A stretch of 64,000 nt of DNA from Kosakonia arachidis (GTDB lineage: Bacteria > Pseudomonadota > Gammaproteobacteria > Enterobacterales > Enterobacteriaceae), in assembly GCF_900116535.1 (NCBI RefSeq), contig NZ_FPAU01000002.1:469301-533300 (forward strand), given 5' to 3'. This document shows, piece by piece, positions 20,126-27,289 of the stretch. The notes beneath the pieces are model-generated. The model saw only the letters and a list, made by a program, of their open reading frames with translations, had not been told where the DNA came from and did no database searches. Numbering within the stretch: the first letter of the stretch is position 1; each line of letters begins with the position of its first letter. Made by a program: the position numbers and the translations under genes.

Positions 20126-20707
20126 ATGAGCAATATTTTGATTATCAACGGTGCGAAAAAATTCGCGCACTCTAATGGTCAACTGAACGACACGCTGACC
20201 GAAGCGGCAGAAAGCTATCTACGCGACCTCGGACATGATGTTAAAACCGTGCGTACCGACGGCGATTACGACACCAAAGCGGAAGTGCAGAACTTCCTGT
20301 GGGCCGACACCGTTATCTGGCAGATGCCGGGCTGGTGGATGGGCGCGCCGTGGACCGTGAAAAAATATATGGACGACGTATTCACCGAAGGTCACGGCTC
20401 ACTGTACGCTAGCGATGGCCGTACCCGTTCCGATGCTTCCAAAAAATACGGTTCCGGCGGCCTGATTCAGGGCAAAACCTATATGCTGTCGCTGACCTGG
20501 AATGCACCACTGGAAGCGTTCACCGAGAAAGATCAGTTTTTCCACGGTGTCGGCGTTGATGGTGTTTACCTGCCGTTCCATAAAGCTAATCAGTTCCTTG
20601 GTATGGAAGCGCTGCCGACCTTTATCACCAATGACGTGATTAAAATGCCGGATGTACCGCGCTATATCGCAGAATATCGCAAGCATCTGGCGGAGATTTT
20701 TGCTTAA
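20126..20707 (+). CDS. mdaB: NAD(P)H:quinone oxidoreductase MdaB
   Basis: FAD-containing flavodoxin-fold quinone reductase (modulator of drug activity B) giving two-electron reduction of quinones with NADPH and so avoiding semiquinone radicals. 193 aa, as in E. coli. The N-terminal NILIINGAKKFAHSNGQLN binds the FAD phosphates, and MPGWWMGAPWTVKKYMDDVF is the conserved family segment. Start at 20126 after TTAAGGACG. It is followed at 34 bases by ygiN, its usual partner. Confidence 0.97.
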   Translation: MSNILIINGAKKFAHSNGQLNDTLTEAAESYLRDLGHDVKTVRTDGDYDTKAEVQNFLWADTVIWQMPGWWMGAPWTVKKYMDDVFTEGHGSLYASDGRTRSDASKKYGSGGLIQGKTYMLSLTWNAPLEAFTEKDQFFHGVGVDGVYLPFHKANQFLGMEALPTFITNDVIKMPDVPRYIAEYRKHLAEIFA

Positions 20708-20741
20708 CTGTGTAGCTGGACTTAGAAGGAGTTAGCCAATT

Positions 20742-21056
20742 ATGTTGACAGTTATTGCCGAAATCCGTACCCGTCCCGGGCAGCATCATCGTCAGGCGGT
20801 ACTCGATCAGTTCGCGAAAATCGTGCCTGTTGTATTGCAGGAAGAGGGTTGTCACGGCTATGAGCCACTGGTCGATCACGCTGCGGGCGTTAGCTACCAG
20901 GCTACTGCACCGGATTCCATTACGATGGTGGAGCGGTGGGAAAGCGTGGCGCATCTTGAAGCACATCTGCAAACGGCGCATATGAAAGCATGGAGTGAAG
21001 CGGTCAAAGGCGACGTGCTGGAAACACATATCCGCATTCTGCAAGCGAGTCTTTGA
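20742..21056 (+). CDS. ygiN: Quinol monooxygenase YgiN
   Basis: Small dimeric ABM-fold monooxygenase (104 aa) able to re-oxidise quinols such as menadiol; with MdaB it can form a quinone redox cycle. The fold signature is visible: an N-terminal strand MLTVIAEIRTRPGQ, the central EEGCHGYEPLVDHAAG, the ERWESVAHLEAHLQTAHMKA helix with the conserved Trp-Glu, and a C-terminal strand. It starts after GAAGGAG and lies in an operon with mdaB. It is the last gene of the E. coli-like order before the inserted block. Confidence 0.95.
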   Translation: MLTVIAEIRTRPGQHHRQAVLDQFAKIVPVVLQEEGCHGYEPLVDHAAGVSYQATAPDSITMVERWESVAHLEAHLQTAHMKAWSEAVKGDVLETHIRILQASL

Positions 21057-21382
21057 GCCCCCCTCACCGCGCGGCGAGGGACGTGACGAAAGCCGGATAA
21101 GCGCAGCCGCTATCCGGCGTTTTTATTTCTACCAGCACGGTTTCCAGCTCCGCGAAAAACGTGCCAGCGCTTCCACAGAGAAGTAATCCCCAGCTACAGC
21201 ACTCATCCCCTTTTTATTGCCCGACAGAGGGTAGATAGCCGCGCGGGTAACCTGTTTATTGGAAATGTATCGGTGAACGCCGCAGCAATAGCGTAAAAAT
21301 CATGCGTCGCAACGGCGCTGACTGTTGCCCATGACGCACTTTTGTTATGGTGAGACACTGATAATTATGCGGAAAAAGACGT
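21057..21382. other. ygiN-lysR intergenic region with REP-like terminator
   Basis: No gene seen. GCCGGATA (21092-21099) pairs with TATCCGGC (21111-21118), followed by GTTTTTATTT. The sequence resembles enterobacterial REP palindromes and can terminate ygiN mRNA. The remainder holds the presumed promoter of the LysR gene. Confidence 0.6.
21092..21127 (+). terminator. REP-like intrinsic terminator after ygiN
   Basis: Eight-base GC-rich stem at 21092-21099 and 21111-21118 with a T-rich tail. The GCCGGATAAGCGCAGCCGC core resembles a REP unit. Confidence 0.7.
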
Positions 21383-22294
21383 ATGGAACGGCTGGATTGC
21401 GATCGCATGTTTGTGGCGGTGATGGAAACGGGCAGCTTTACCGGCGCGGCGCTACGCTGCGGAACCAGCCACGGCCAGGCGTCAAAACTCATCTCCCGCC
21501 TGGAACAAGAATTGGGCGTTAATCTGCTGCGGCGCAGCACCCGCTCGCTGACGCCAACCGAAGTGGGTCTGGCCTATTATGATCGTATCCGCCAGTTGCT
21601 GATTGATTATGATGCGCTTAATGATGCGGTGCGTAATATCGCCAATGCACCCTCTGGCTTGCTGCGCATCTCTGCGCCCGTCACGTTTGGTACGTCCCAG
21701 CTCACGCCCCATCTGGTGGCGTTTGCCCGCCGCTATCCGGAAATCGAACTGGATGTGAACTTTGCCGACCGCCTGGTCAATGTGGTGGATGAAGGGTTTG
21801 ATATTGCCCTACGCATCGGCGCACTTTCCGACAGCAGCCTGGTGGCTCGCCGCCTGTGCGCGATCCGCAATGTGGTCGTCGCCTCGCCGGATTACCTTGC
21901 CCGACAAGGCGAACCCACGCACTGGCAGCATCTTGAGCAGCACAGCCTGATTGTTGATACCAACTTCCGCGATCCCTGGCACTGGCCTTTCCTTGATGAG
22001 CACAAACAACTGCATCTTCAGCCAGTGCGTGGACATATTAAATTTTCCAACGCTGAAGTGTGCCTTGAAGCCGCCTGCGCCGGATTGGGCGTAGCGCGCA
22101 TCCCGGTGTTTGTCGCCGGTAAGGCATTGAAAGAGAAGCGCATAAAACCCGTGCTTACGACCTATGAAGCCCCACCGGTGGCACTGTTCGCCGTTTATCC
22201 CCCCGCCCGCTACCTGGCGCAGAAATCTCGCGTGCTGATCGATTTTCTGGTGGACGCTTTCTCAGCGCAGCCGGAATGGGAACAGGGGTGGTGA
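21383..22294 (+). CDS. LysR-family regulator of the quinone-defence operon
   Basis: 303 aa with an N-terminal winged helix-turn-helix (residues 1-60; FVAVMETGSFTGAALRCGTS and KLISRLEQELGVNLLRRSTR) and a substrate-binding domain from about residue 90 (SGLLRISAPVTFGTSQLTPH). It belongs to the AaeR/CrgA-like branch. It precedes, on the same strand, three genes for a DoxX protein, a glutathionyl-hydroquinone reductase and an esterase, with two TTTCCA/TGGAAA palindromes in the 102-base gap. The effector is probably a quinone or other electrophile (inference). Confidence 0.88.
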   Translation: MERLDCDRMFVAVMETGSFTGAALRCGTSHGQASKLISRLEQELGVNLLRRSTRSLTPTEVGLAYYDRIRQLLIDYDALNDAVRNIANAPSGLLRISAPVTFGTSQLTPHLVAFARRYPEIELDVNFADRLVNVVDEGFDIALRIGALSDSSLVARRLCAIRNVVVASPDYLARQGEPTHWQHLEQHSLIVDTNFRDPWHWPFLDEHKQLHLQPVRGHIKFSNAEVCLEAACAGLGVARIPVFVAGKALKEKRIKPVLTTYEAPPVALFAVYPPARYLAQKSRVLIDFLVDAFSAQPEWEQGW

Positions 22295-22296
22295 TT

Positions 22297-22313
22297 ATTT
22301 CCAAAATGGAAAT
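22297..22313. promoter_or_regulatory. LysR-type operator 1 (palindrome)
   Basis: ATTTCCA-AAA-TGGAAAT is a perfect seven-base inverted repeat just after the LysR gene. Its centre is 41-42 bases, about four helical turns, from the second palindrome. Tandem sites on one face of the helix are typical of LysR regulators. Confidence 0.6.
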
Positions 22314-22339
22314 AAACATCCCTGTTTTACACGGATAAT

Positions 22340-22353
22340 TTTCCAGCTGGAAA
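22340..22353. promoter_or_regulatory. LysR-type operator 2 (palindrome)
   Basis: TTTCCAGCTGGAAA is a perfect 14-base palindrome with the same TTTCCA arms as the upstream site. It lies 44 bases before the doxX start and probably borders or overlaps the -35 region. Confidence 0.6.
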
Positions 22354-22396
22354 GACTATACACTCCTCTCATCAATATACTGAGAGGAACACCACC

Positions 22397-22804
22397 ATGT
22401 TTGACCAACGCACTACCCCGTATGCCGCACTGCTTATGCGACTGGCGCTCGGTATTCTGTTTCTGGCGCACTTTAGTCTGAAATTTTTCGCCTTCACTCC
22501 AGCTGGCACCGCGAAATTCTTCGCCTCGCTTGGTCTGCCTGGCTGGCTGGCGTATATCACCATGACGGTTGAACTGGTAGGGGCGATTGCCCTGATCCTG
22601 GGTGTTTACGCACGTATTGCGGCGATTGTGCTGATCCCGATTCTGCTCGGCGCTATCTTCACCGTTCATGGCCCGGCAGGTTTCTTCTTTACTAACCCGA
22701 ATGGCGGTTGGGAGTTCCCGGCCTTCTGGATTGTTGGTCTGTTAACACTGGCGCTGACGGGCGACGGCAAATTTGCGCTGAAACCCACCCCGGTAAAAGT
22801 CTAA
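22397..22804 (+). CDS. DoxX family inner-membrane protein
   Basis: 135 aa with four hydrophobic helices (about residues 11-31, 46-67, 72-92 and 106-122) typical of DoxX/YqjF/MhqP proteins. The RLALGILFLAHFSLKFFAF start and GWEFPAFWIVGLLTLALTG C-terminal segment match that family. Homologues accompany quinone and thiol-stress enzymes; the molecular function is unsettled. It opens a three-gene operon downstream of the two LysR-type palindromes, with a good GAGAGGAACACC ribosome binding site. Confidence 0.85.
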   Translation: MFDQRTTPYAALLMRLALGILFLAHFSLKFFAFTPAGTAKFFASLGLPGWLAYITMTVELVGAIALILGVYARIAAIVLIPILLGAIFTVHGPAGFFFTNPNGGWEFPAFWIVGLLTLALTGDGKFALKPTPVKV

Positions 22805-22814
22805 CGGAGGCGAC

Positions 22815-23771
22815 ATGCTGATTGAGGGTAAATGGACGGCCGACTGGCACCCGGTTCAGGCCACCGACGAGAAAGGCGGCTTTGTTCGCCAGACCTCCAG
22901 CTTTCGCCACTGGGTGACCCCGGACGGCCAGCCCGGTATCACCGGCGAAGGCGGATTCATCGCCGAACCTGACCGTTACCATCTGTATGTTGCGCTCATT
23001 TGCCCATGGGCCTCGCGCACGCTGATTGCCCGCAAACTGAAAGGGCTGGAATCAGTGATTAGCGTGTCAGTGGTTGAACCGTGGCTGCTGGATGAGGGCT
23101 GGCACTTTGGTGACTATCCAGGTACCGACCGTGACACCCTGAATCAGGCCGAATGGCTGCACCAGCTCTATACCCGTGCCGACCCTAACTTTACCGGGCG
23201 TGCAACGGTACCGGTACTGTGGGATAAGAAAACCCACACTATCGTTAATAACGAGTCGGCAGATATTGTCCGCATGCTGAACAGCGGTTTTGGTTCTCTG
23301 GCAAACAACGCTCTCGATCTCTATCCGGCGCACCTGCGTGATGAGATCGACCAGTTGAATGCGGAGATCTACCCAAATCTCAATAACGGGGTCTATCGCG
23401 CCGGTTTTGCCACCACCCAGTTGAGTTACGCAGAAGCGGTGAACGATGTGTTCAGCCAACTTGATAAGCTGGAAAACCACCTCTCCCAGCGCACGTTCCT
23501 GTGCGGCGAGCAGCTTACGGAGGCAGATATTCGCCTGTTCGTCACGCTGATTCGCTTCGATGTGGCTTACCACGGCGTGTTTAAGTGCAATATCCGTAAG
23601 CTGGCGGAGTACCCGCATCTGGATCGCTATCTGCGCGAGATGCTGGCGGTTCCCGGTATTCGCGAGACGGTGAATATTGACCATATCAAGCAGGGTTATT
23701 ACTCGATTAAAGTCCTCAACCCCAATGGTATTGTTCCGCAAGGGCCGGATTTACGCGCTTACGGGCTGTAA
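22815..23771 (+). CDS. Glutathionyl-hydroquinone reductase (Xi-class GST, YqjG-like)
   Basis: 318 aa. Uses glutathione to remove a glutathionyl group from hydroquinone conjugates. The thioredoxin-fold N-terminal half has the catalytic motif CPWASRT with Cys63; the C-terminal half is the helical GST domain (FLCGEQLTEADIRLFVTLIR). The tail YYSIKVLNPNGIVPQGP is typical of Xi-class enzymes. It lies 10 bases after doxX and 12 bases before the esterase. E. coli has a similar pair, yqjF-yqjG, elsewhere, so a second copy may exist in this genome. Confidence 0.93.
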   Translation: MLIEGKWTADWHPVQATDEKGGFVRQTSSFRHWVTPDGQPGITGEGGFIAEPDRYHLYVALICPWASRTLIARKLKGLESVISVSVVEPWLLDEGWHFGDYPGTDRDTLNQAEWLHQLYTRADPNFTGRATVPVLWDKKTHTIVNNESADIVRMLNSGFGSLANNALDLYPAHLRDEIDQLNAEIYPNLNNGVYRAGFATTQLSYAEAVNDVFSQLDKLENHLSQRTFLCGEQLTEADIRLFVTLIRFDVAYHGVFKCNIRKLAEYPHLDRYLREMLAVPGIRETVNIDHIKQGYYSIKVLNPNGIVPQGPDLRAYGL

Positions 23772-23783
23772 CAGGAGGCGCTA

Positions 23784-24392
23784 ATGAAAAAATTGATTGT
23801 ACTGTTGCACGGCGTTGGTAGCAGTGGCGCGGACTTGCAAGGGCTGGGGAGATACTGGTCGCAAACGCTCGACGATGTGATTATCGCCACGCCCGACGGG
23901 CCGTCGCCTTTTGATATGGGGGCGGGCTTCCAGTGGTTCAGCGTTAATGGCATCACCGATGAAACGCGCGCTGCGCGGATTGCCGAAGCCCGCATCGCCT
24001 TTAACGCCACTATCAATGGCCTGCTGGAGAAATACAATGTGCAGCCTGGACGAGACAAGCTGGTGCTGAGCGGTTTTTCACAAGGGGCGATCATGTCGCT
24101 GGATGCGCTGGTCAATGCTCAGTGGCCGCTGGCAGCAGTGGTGGCGTTTTCTGGTCGTCTGGCCTCGGCACAGCCGTGGTATCCTGCGCCGCACACGCCA
24201 GTGCTGTTGGTGCACGGTGCAAGCGATCCGGTGATTCACTATCAGCAGAGCCAGCTCGCTGCCGAACAACTTAGCGCAGCGGGTATTGATGTTGATACCT
24301 ATTTTGAGCCCGGCGTGCCGCACACTATTACAGCGAACGGTGCAATGAAAGCGGCCAACTTCCTTCTGCCGCTGCTTAACCGCGTAGACTAA
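23784..24392 (+). CDS. Alpha/beta-hydrolase, carboxylesterase/phospholipase family
   Basis: 202 aa, compact serine hydrolase of the YpfH/MhqD/EstB type. The nucleophile elbow is GFSQG (Ser at about residue 96), with the acid in HGASDPVIHY and the base in PGVPHTITANG. The N-terminal LLHGVGSSGADLQ gives the oxyanion region. Together with DoxX and the hydroquinone reductase it resembles the MhqD/MhqP sets induced by quinones in Bacillus subtilis. Substrate unknown. Confidence 0.88.
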   Translation: MKKLIVLLHGVGSSGADLQGLGRYWSQTLDDVIIATPDGPSPFDMGAGFQWFSVNGITDETRAARIAEARIAFNATINGLLEKYNVQPGRDKLVLSGFSQGAIMSLDALVNAQWPLAAVVAFSGRLASAQPWYPAPHTPVLLVHGASDPVIHYQQSQLAAEQLSAAGIDVDTYFEPGVPHTITANGAMKAANFLLPLLNRVD

Positions 24393-24400
24393 TGGACCAA

Positions 24401-24427
24401 AAGGGATGCCGCCTGGCATCCCTTGTT
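24401..24427. terminator. Bidirectional terminator between esterase and hutF
   Basis: Perfect ten-base stem AAGGGATGCC (24401-24410) and GGCATCCCTT (24415-24424), four-base loop, with T-rich and A-rich flanks. It separates the quinone operon from the convergent hutF. Confidence 0.88.
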
Positions 24428-25795
24428 TTACGCCACCAGTTGCTGCATGACCTTGATAAACGCAGATGTCACCTGCTCTTCCTGCGCGTGACGCCCCTCT
24501 TCAATCACCCAGCGTCCTCCGGTCATTACCCTTTTTATTGGGTTCGTCGCACAGGCGAAAATCCAGCGATTCAGACGTTCACGATCGCCTGAGGCGGCAA
24601 GAAAGGGATCACGGCTGTCAAGCAATAGCATATCCGCACGCTCGCCTGGTGCCAGTTGACCGACCGCTTGCCCCAGCGCGCGGCGCCCTCCCTGCAATGC
24701 ACCCTGATATAGCACATTGCCAATATAAGGTTCATCCGGCAGATGTAGCACGTTGCGCCGTCTTTTGTTTAGCCGTTGCCCATACTCAAACCAGCGCAAA
24801 TCCTCGCTGACGCTGACACTGATATGGCTGTCGGAGCCAATCCCCCAGCGTCCCTGCTGCGCAAGATAGTCCGGTCCCGGGAAAATACCATCACCAAGAT
24901 TGGCTTCGGTGGTCAGGCACAAGCCCGCCACTGCGCCGGAGGCAGCAATCTGTTGGGTTTCCTGCGGCGTAAGGTGCGTGGCGTGAATAAGACACCACTG
25001 CTCATCCACTGGCATATGCTGGTAAAGCCACTCCACCGGACGCAGACCGGACCAGGCTACGCAGTCATCGACCTCTTTTTGCTGCTCGGCAACATGAATA
25101 TGTACCGGCTGCGGTTGCGAACAGGCTTTGAGTACGATCTGCATCTGCTCCGGCGTAACGGCCCGTAGCGAATGGAAGCACAGCCCGGTACGCTGCATCG
25201 ACTCAGCGGCAAGCTGCGCAGTCAGCGTGTCATGCAGCGCCAGATAACCTTCCGTATCGTGAATAAAGCGGCTCTGCCCATTGGTCGCTGGCTGCCCGCC
25301 AAAACCAGAGAAGCTGTAAAGCACCGGCAACAATGTCAGGCCAATGCCCGCTGTTTTCGCCGCTTGCGAAATACGCAACGCCAGCTCGGCTGGCTGAGCA
25401 TAAGGTTTTCCGCCGCGATCGTGGTGCAAATAGTGAAACTCGGCCACAGAGGTATAACCGGCCTTCAGCATTTCGATGTACAGATAGCTGGCGATTATTT
25501 CCAACTGTTCGGGGGTAATTTTATCCACCAACCGGTACATTAAATCGCGCCATGTCCAGAAGCTGTCTGCCGGATCGGCAACCACTTCGGTCAGCCCGGC
25601 CATTGCGCGCTGAAATGCATGTGAATGCAAGTTTGGCATACCCGGCACCAGGAAACCCTCCAGGCGAATCGTGTTGTCGTCTGGCTGACTGCCGCTTTCC
25701 AGCGCGGTGATGATGCCCTGTGCAGAAACCGTAATACGGACATTCTCCGCCCAGCCCTGCGGCAACAATGCTTTTGCCGCGAAATATACCGTCAT
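24428..25795 (-). CDS. hutF: Formimidoylglutamate deiminase
   Basis: Amidohydrolase converting N-formimino-L-glutamate to N-formyl-L-glutamate and ammonia, the fourth step of the five-step histidine route. 455 aa from the ATG at 25795 (MTVYFAAKALLP), which has a GAGGGGC ribosome binding site; a slightly longer frame exists. Metal-site motifs of the family are present: NLHSHAFQRAM (His57, His59), HIHVAEQ, LIHATHL and GSDSHISV. It is transcribed divergently from hutCD across a 110-base region with HutC-type palindromes. This step is absent from the usual enterobacterial hut pathway, which uses formimidoylglutamase. Confidence 0.95.
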   Translation of the reverse strand: MTVYFAAKALLPQGWAENVRITVSAQGIITALESGSQPDDNTIRLEGFLVPGMPNLHSHAFQRAMAGLTEVVADPADSFWTWRDLMYRLVDKITPEQLEIIASYLYIEMLKAGYTSVAEFHYLHHDRGGKPYAQPAELALRISQAAKTAGIGLTLLPVLYSFSGFGGQPATNGQSRFIHDTEGYLALHDTLTAQLAAESMQRTGLCFHSLRAVTPEQMQIVLKACSQPQPVHIHVAEQQKEVDDCVAWSGLRPVEWLYQHMPVDEQWCLIHATHLTPQETQQIAASGAVAGLCLTTEANLGDGIFPGPDYLAQQGRWGIGSDSHISVSVSEDLRWFEYGQRLNKRRRNVLHLPDEPYIGNVLYQGALQGGRRALGQAVGQLAPGERADMLLLDSRDPFLAASGDRERLNRWIFACATNPIKRVMTGGRWVIEEGRHAQEEQVTSAFIKVMQQLVA

Positions 25796-25825
25796 ATCGC
25801 CCCTCACCATCTGCCGTCATTTAAG

Positions 25826-25837
25826 ATGTATATACAT
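25826..25837. promoter_or_regulatory. HutC-type operator at hutF/hutC
   Basis: ATGTATATACAT is a perfect palindrome 30 bases from the hutF start. It contains the same TGTATATACA core found upstream of hutU. Confidence 0.7.
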
Positions 25838-25842
25838 GATTA

Positions 25843-25852
25843 TATATATACA
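25843..25852. promoter_or_regulatory. Second, imperfect HutC-type site at hutF/hutC
   Basis: TATATATACA matches the TGTATATACA core at 9 of 10 positions, centred 16 bases from the perfect site. It may be cooperative or simply AT-rich promoter DNA. Confidence 0.4.
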
Positions 25853-25905
25853 TCCAATTGTACGTAGAGTAAACTTCAACGGTCATCCGGCCGAGGAAAG
25901 GGTTA

Positions 25906-26667
25906 ATGGATCAAAGCGAAATTTTTAATGCAGCCGCAGGCGAGACGCATCTCGATCAGCCAGCCCCTTTCTATGAAAGGGTGAAGAGCATGATCAAAAC
26001 CAATATCCACAGCGGTGCCTGGCCCGTGAATTACCGCGTGCCGTCCGAAAGTGAACTGGTCAGTCAGTTTGGCTACAGCCGGATGACCATTAACCGTGCG
26101 CTGCGTGAACTGACCGCCGAAGGGCTGCTGGTGCGCATGCAGGGCGTTGGCACCTTTGTCGCCGAAGTGCGCGGGCAGTCGGCGCTGCTGGAAATCAATA
26201 ACATTGCCGATGAGATTGCTAGCCGCGGTCATCGTCATCACGCCAGAGTGCTGGAGCTGACTCAACTGCATGCGGATGCTCAGCAATCACTGGCCTTTAA
26301 TCTTCCGAAAGGCAGCCGCCTGTTCCATTCGCTAATTTGTCATTATGAAAACGGCGTTCCGGTGATGCTGGAAGACAGGCTGGTAAATGCACTGATTGTG
26401 CCAGACTACCTGCAACAGGATTTCACCCGCATCACCCCGAATGCTTATCTCTCTTCCATCGCGCCGATTGTCGAAGGCGAGCATATTATCGAAGCTGTGA
26501 ACGTGCCCCGCAGCGAGTGCGTTTATCTGGAAATAGATGAGCACACCCCGTGCCTGCAAGTGAACCGCCGCACCTGGACCGGTCGTCAGGACAAGAAAAT
26601 CGTCACCAGTGTGCGTCTGGTCTATCCGGGTTCGCGCTACCGCCTGGAAGGAAGCATGCGCAAATGA
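25906..26667 (+). CDS. hutC: GntR-family histidine-utilization repressor
   Basis: 253 aa HutC/FarR-type GntR repressor. The N-terminal winged helix (residues 20-90) reads PFYERVKSMIKTNIHSG and then YRVPSESELVSQFGYSRMTI; the C-terminal UTRA effector domain spans about residues 110-245. In characterised systems urocanate releases HutC from its operators. It starts at 25906 after GAGGAAAGGG, and its stop overlaps the hutD start (ATGA at 26664-26667). Candidate operators lie in its own promoter region and at both hutU and the divergent ABC/lyase operon, so it should control the whole cluster. Confidence 0.95.
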   Translation: MDQSEIFNAAAGETHLDQPAPFYERVKSMIKTNIHSGAWPVNYRVPSESELVSQFGYSRMTINRALRELTAEGLLVRMQGVGTFVAEVRGQSALLEINNIADEIASRGHRHHARVLELTQLHADAQQSLAFNLPKGSRLFHSLICHYENGVPVMLEDRLVNALIVPDYLQQDFTRITPNAYLSSIAPIVEGEHIIEAVNVPRSECVYLEIDEHTPCLQVNRRTWTGRQDKKIVTSVRLVYPGSRYRLEGSMRK

Positions 26668-27218
26668 GGCGGCTGCCTTATAGCGGCTACGCTGAGATGC
26701 GCTGGAAAAATGGCCAGGGCGTCACCCGCGAAGTGTGCCGTTTTCCCACCGATGAACAGTATGACTGGCGCATATCCATTGCAACGATCCGCGAAGACGG
26801 CGCGTTTTCACGTTTCGCCGGTTACCTGCGAAATATCAGTGTGCTGGAAGGCGAAGGCATGTTTCTGACGGTTGATGACCAGCGCAGCGCGTTAATTCCA
26901 CAGTTTCAGACGATGGATTTTAACGGCGACAGCGCGGTGTTTTGCGAGGTTGTTGGCGGGCCGTTACTCGATTTCAACGTGATTTATCGCCGTGAAACCA
27001 CCCAGGCAACAGTATGCTGGCTGCACGAGGGCGCATGGCAACATCAACAGGGAACGATGCTGCTGTTCAACGCCGGAGATTTGCTTGATGTTACCGTCGA
27101 CGATGAACGCCATACCCTGCAACATTACGACAGCTTGCTAATCGATAATCCGGCAACGGTTACCGTTCACGCAGGCAGCGACACGCTTTTCGCCTGCGTA
27201 ACACTGACATCCCGTTAA
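26664..27218 (+). CDS. hutD: HutD family protein
   Basis: 184 aa cupin-fold protein. The start used is the ATG at 26664, which overlaps the hutC stop by four bases and gives MRRLPYSGYAEMRWKNGQGV, the conserved HutD opening (WKNG-G-T-E). Work in Pseudomonas describes HutD as limiting hut expression under high urocanate, and crystal structures show a bicupin; its molecular role is still unclear. Translationally coupled to hutC, as in pseudomonads. Confidence 0.92.
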   Translation: MRRLPYSGYAEMRWKNGQGVTREVCRFPTDEQYDWRISIATIREDGAFSRFAGYLRNISVLEGEGMFLTVDDQRSALIPQFQTMDFNGDSAVFCEVVGGPLLDFNVIYRRETTQATVCWLHEGAWQHQQGTMLLFNAGDLLDVTVDDERHTLQHYDSLLIDNPATVTVHAGSDTLFACVTLTSR

Positions 27219-27227
27219 CGCCCGGTA

Positions 27228-27268
27228 AACTGCGGCGTTTGCCTGTTCTGAAACGCCGCCAGTTGTTT
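27228..27268. terminator. Hairpin between convergent hutD and the lyase gene
   Basis: GCGGCGTTT (27232-27240) pairs with AAACGCCGC (27251-27259), followed by CAGTTGTTT. It is a plausible terminator for both convergent operons, though the U run is weak. Confidence 0.5.
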
Positions 27269-27289
27269 GAATAAAAGCCTTCCCGCGTT

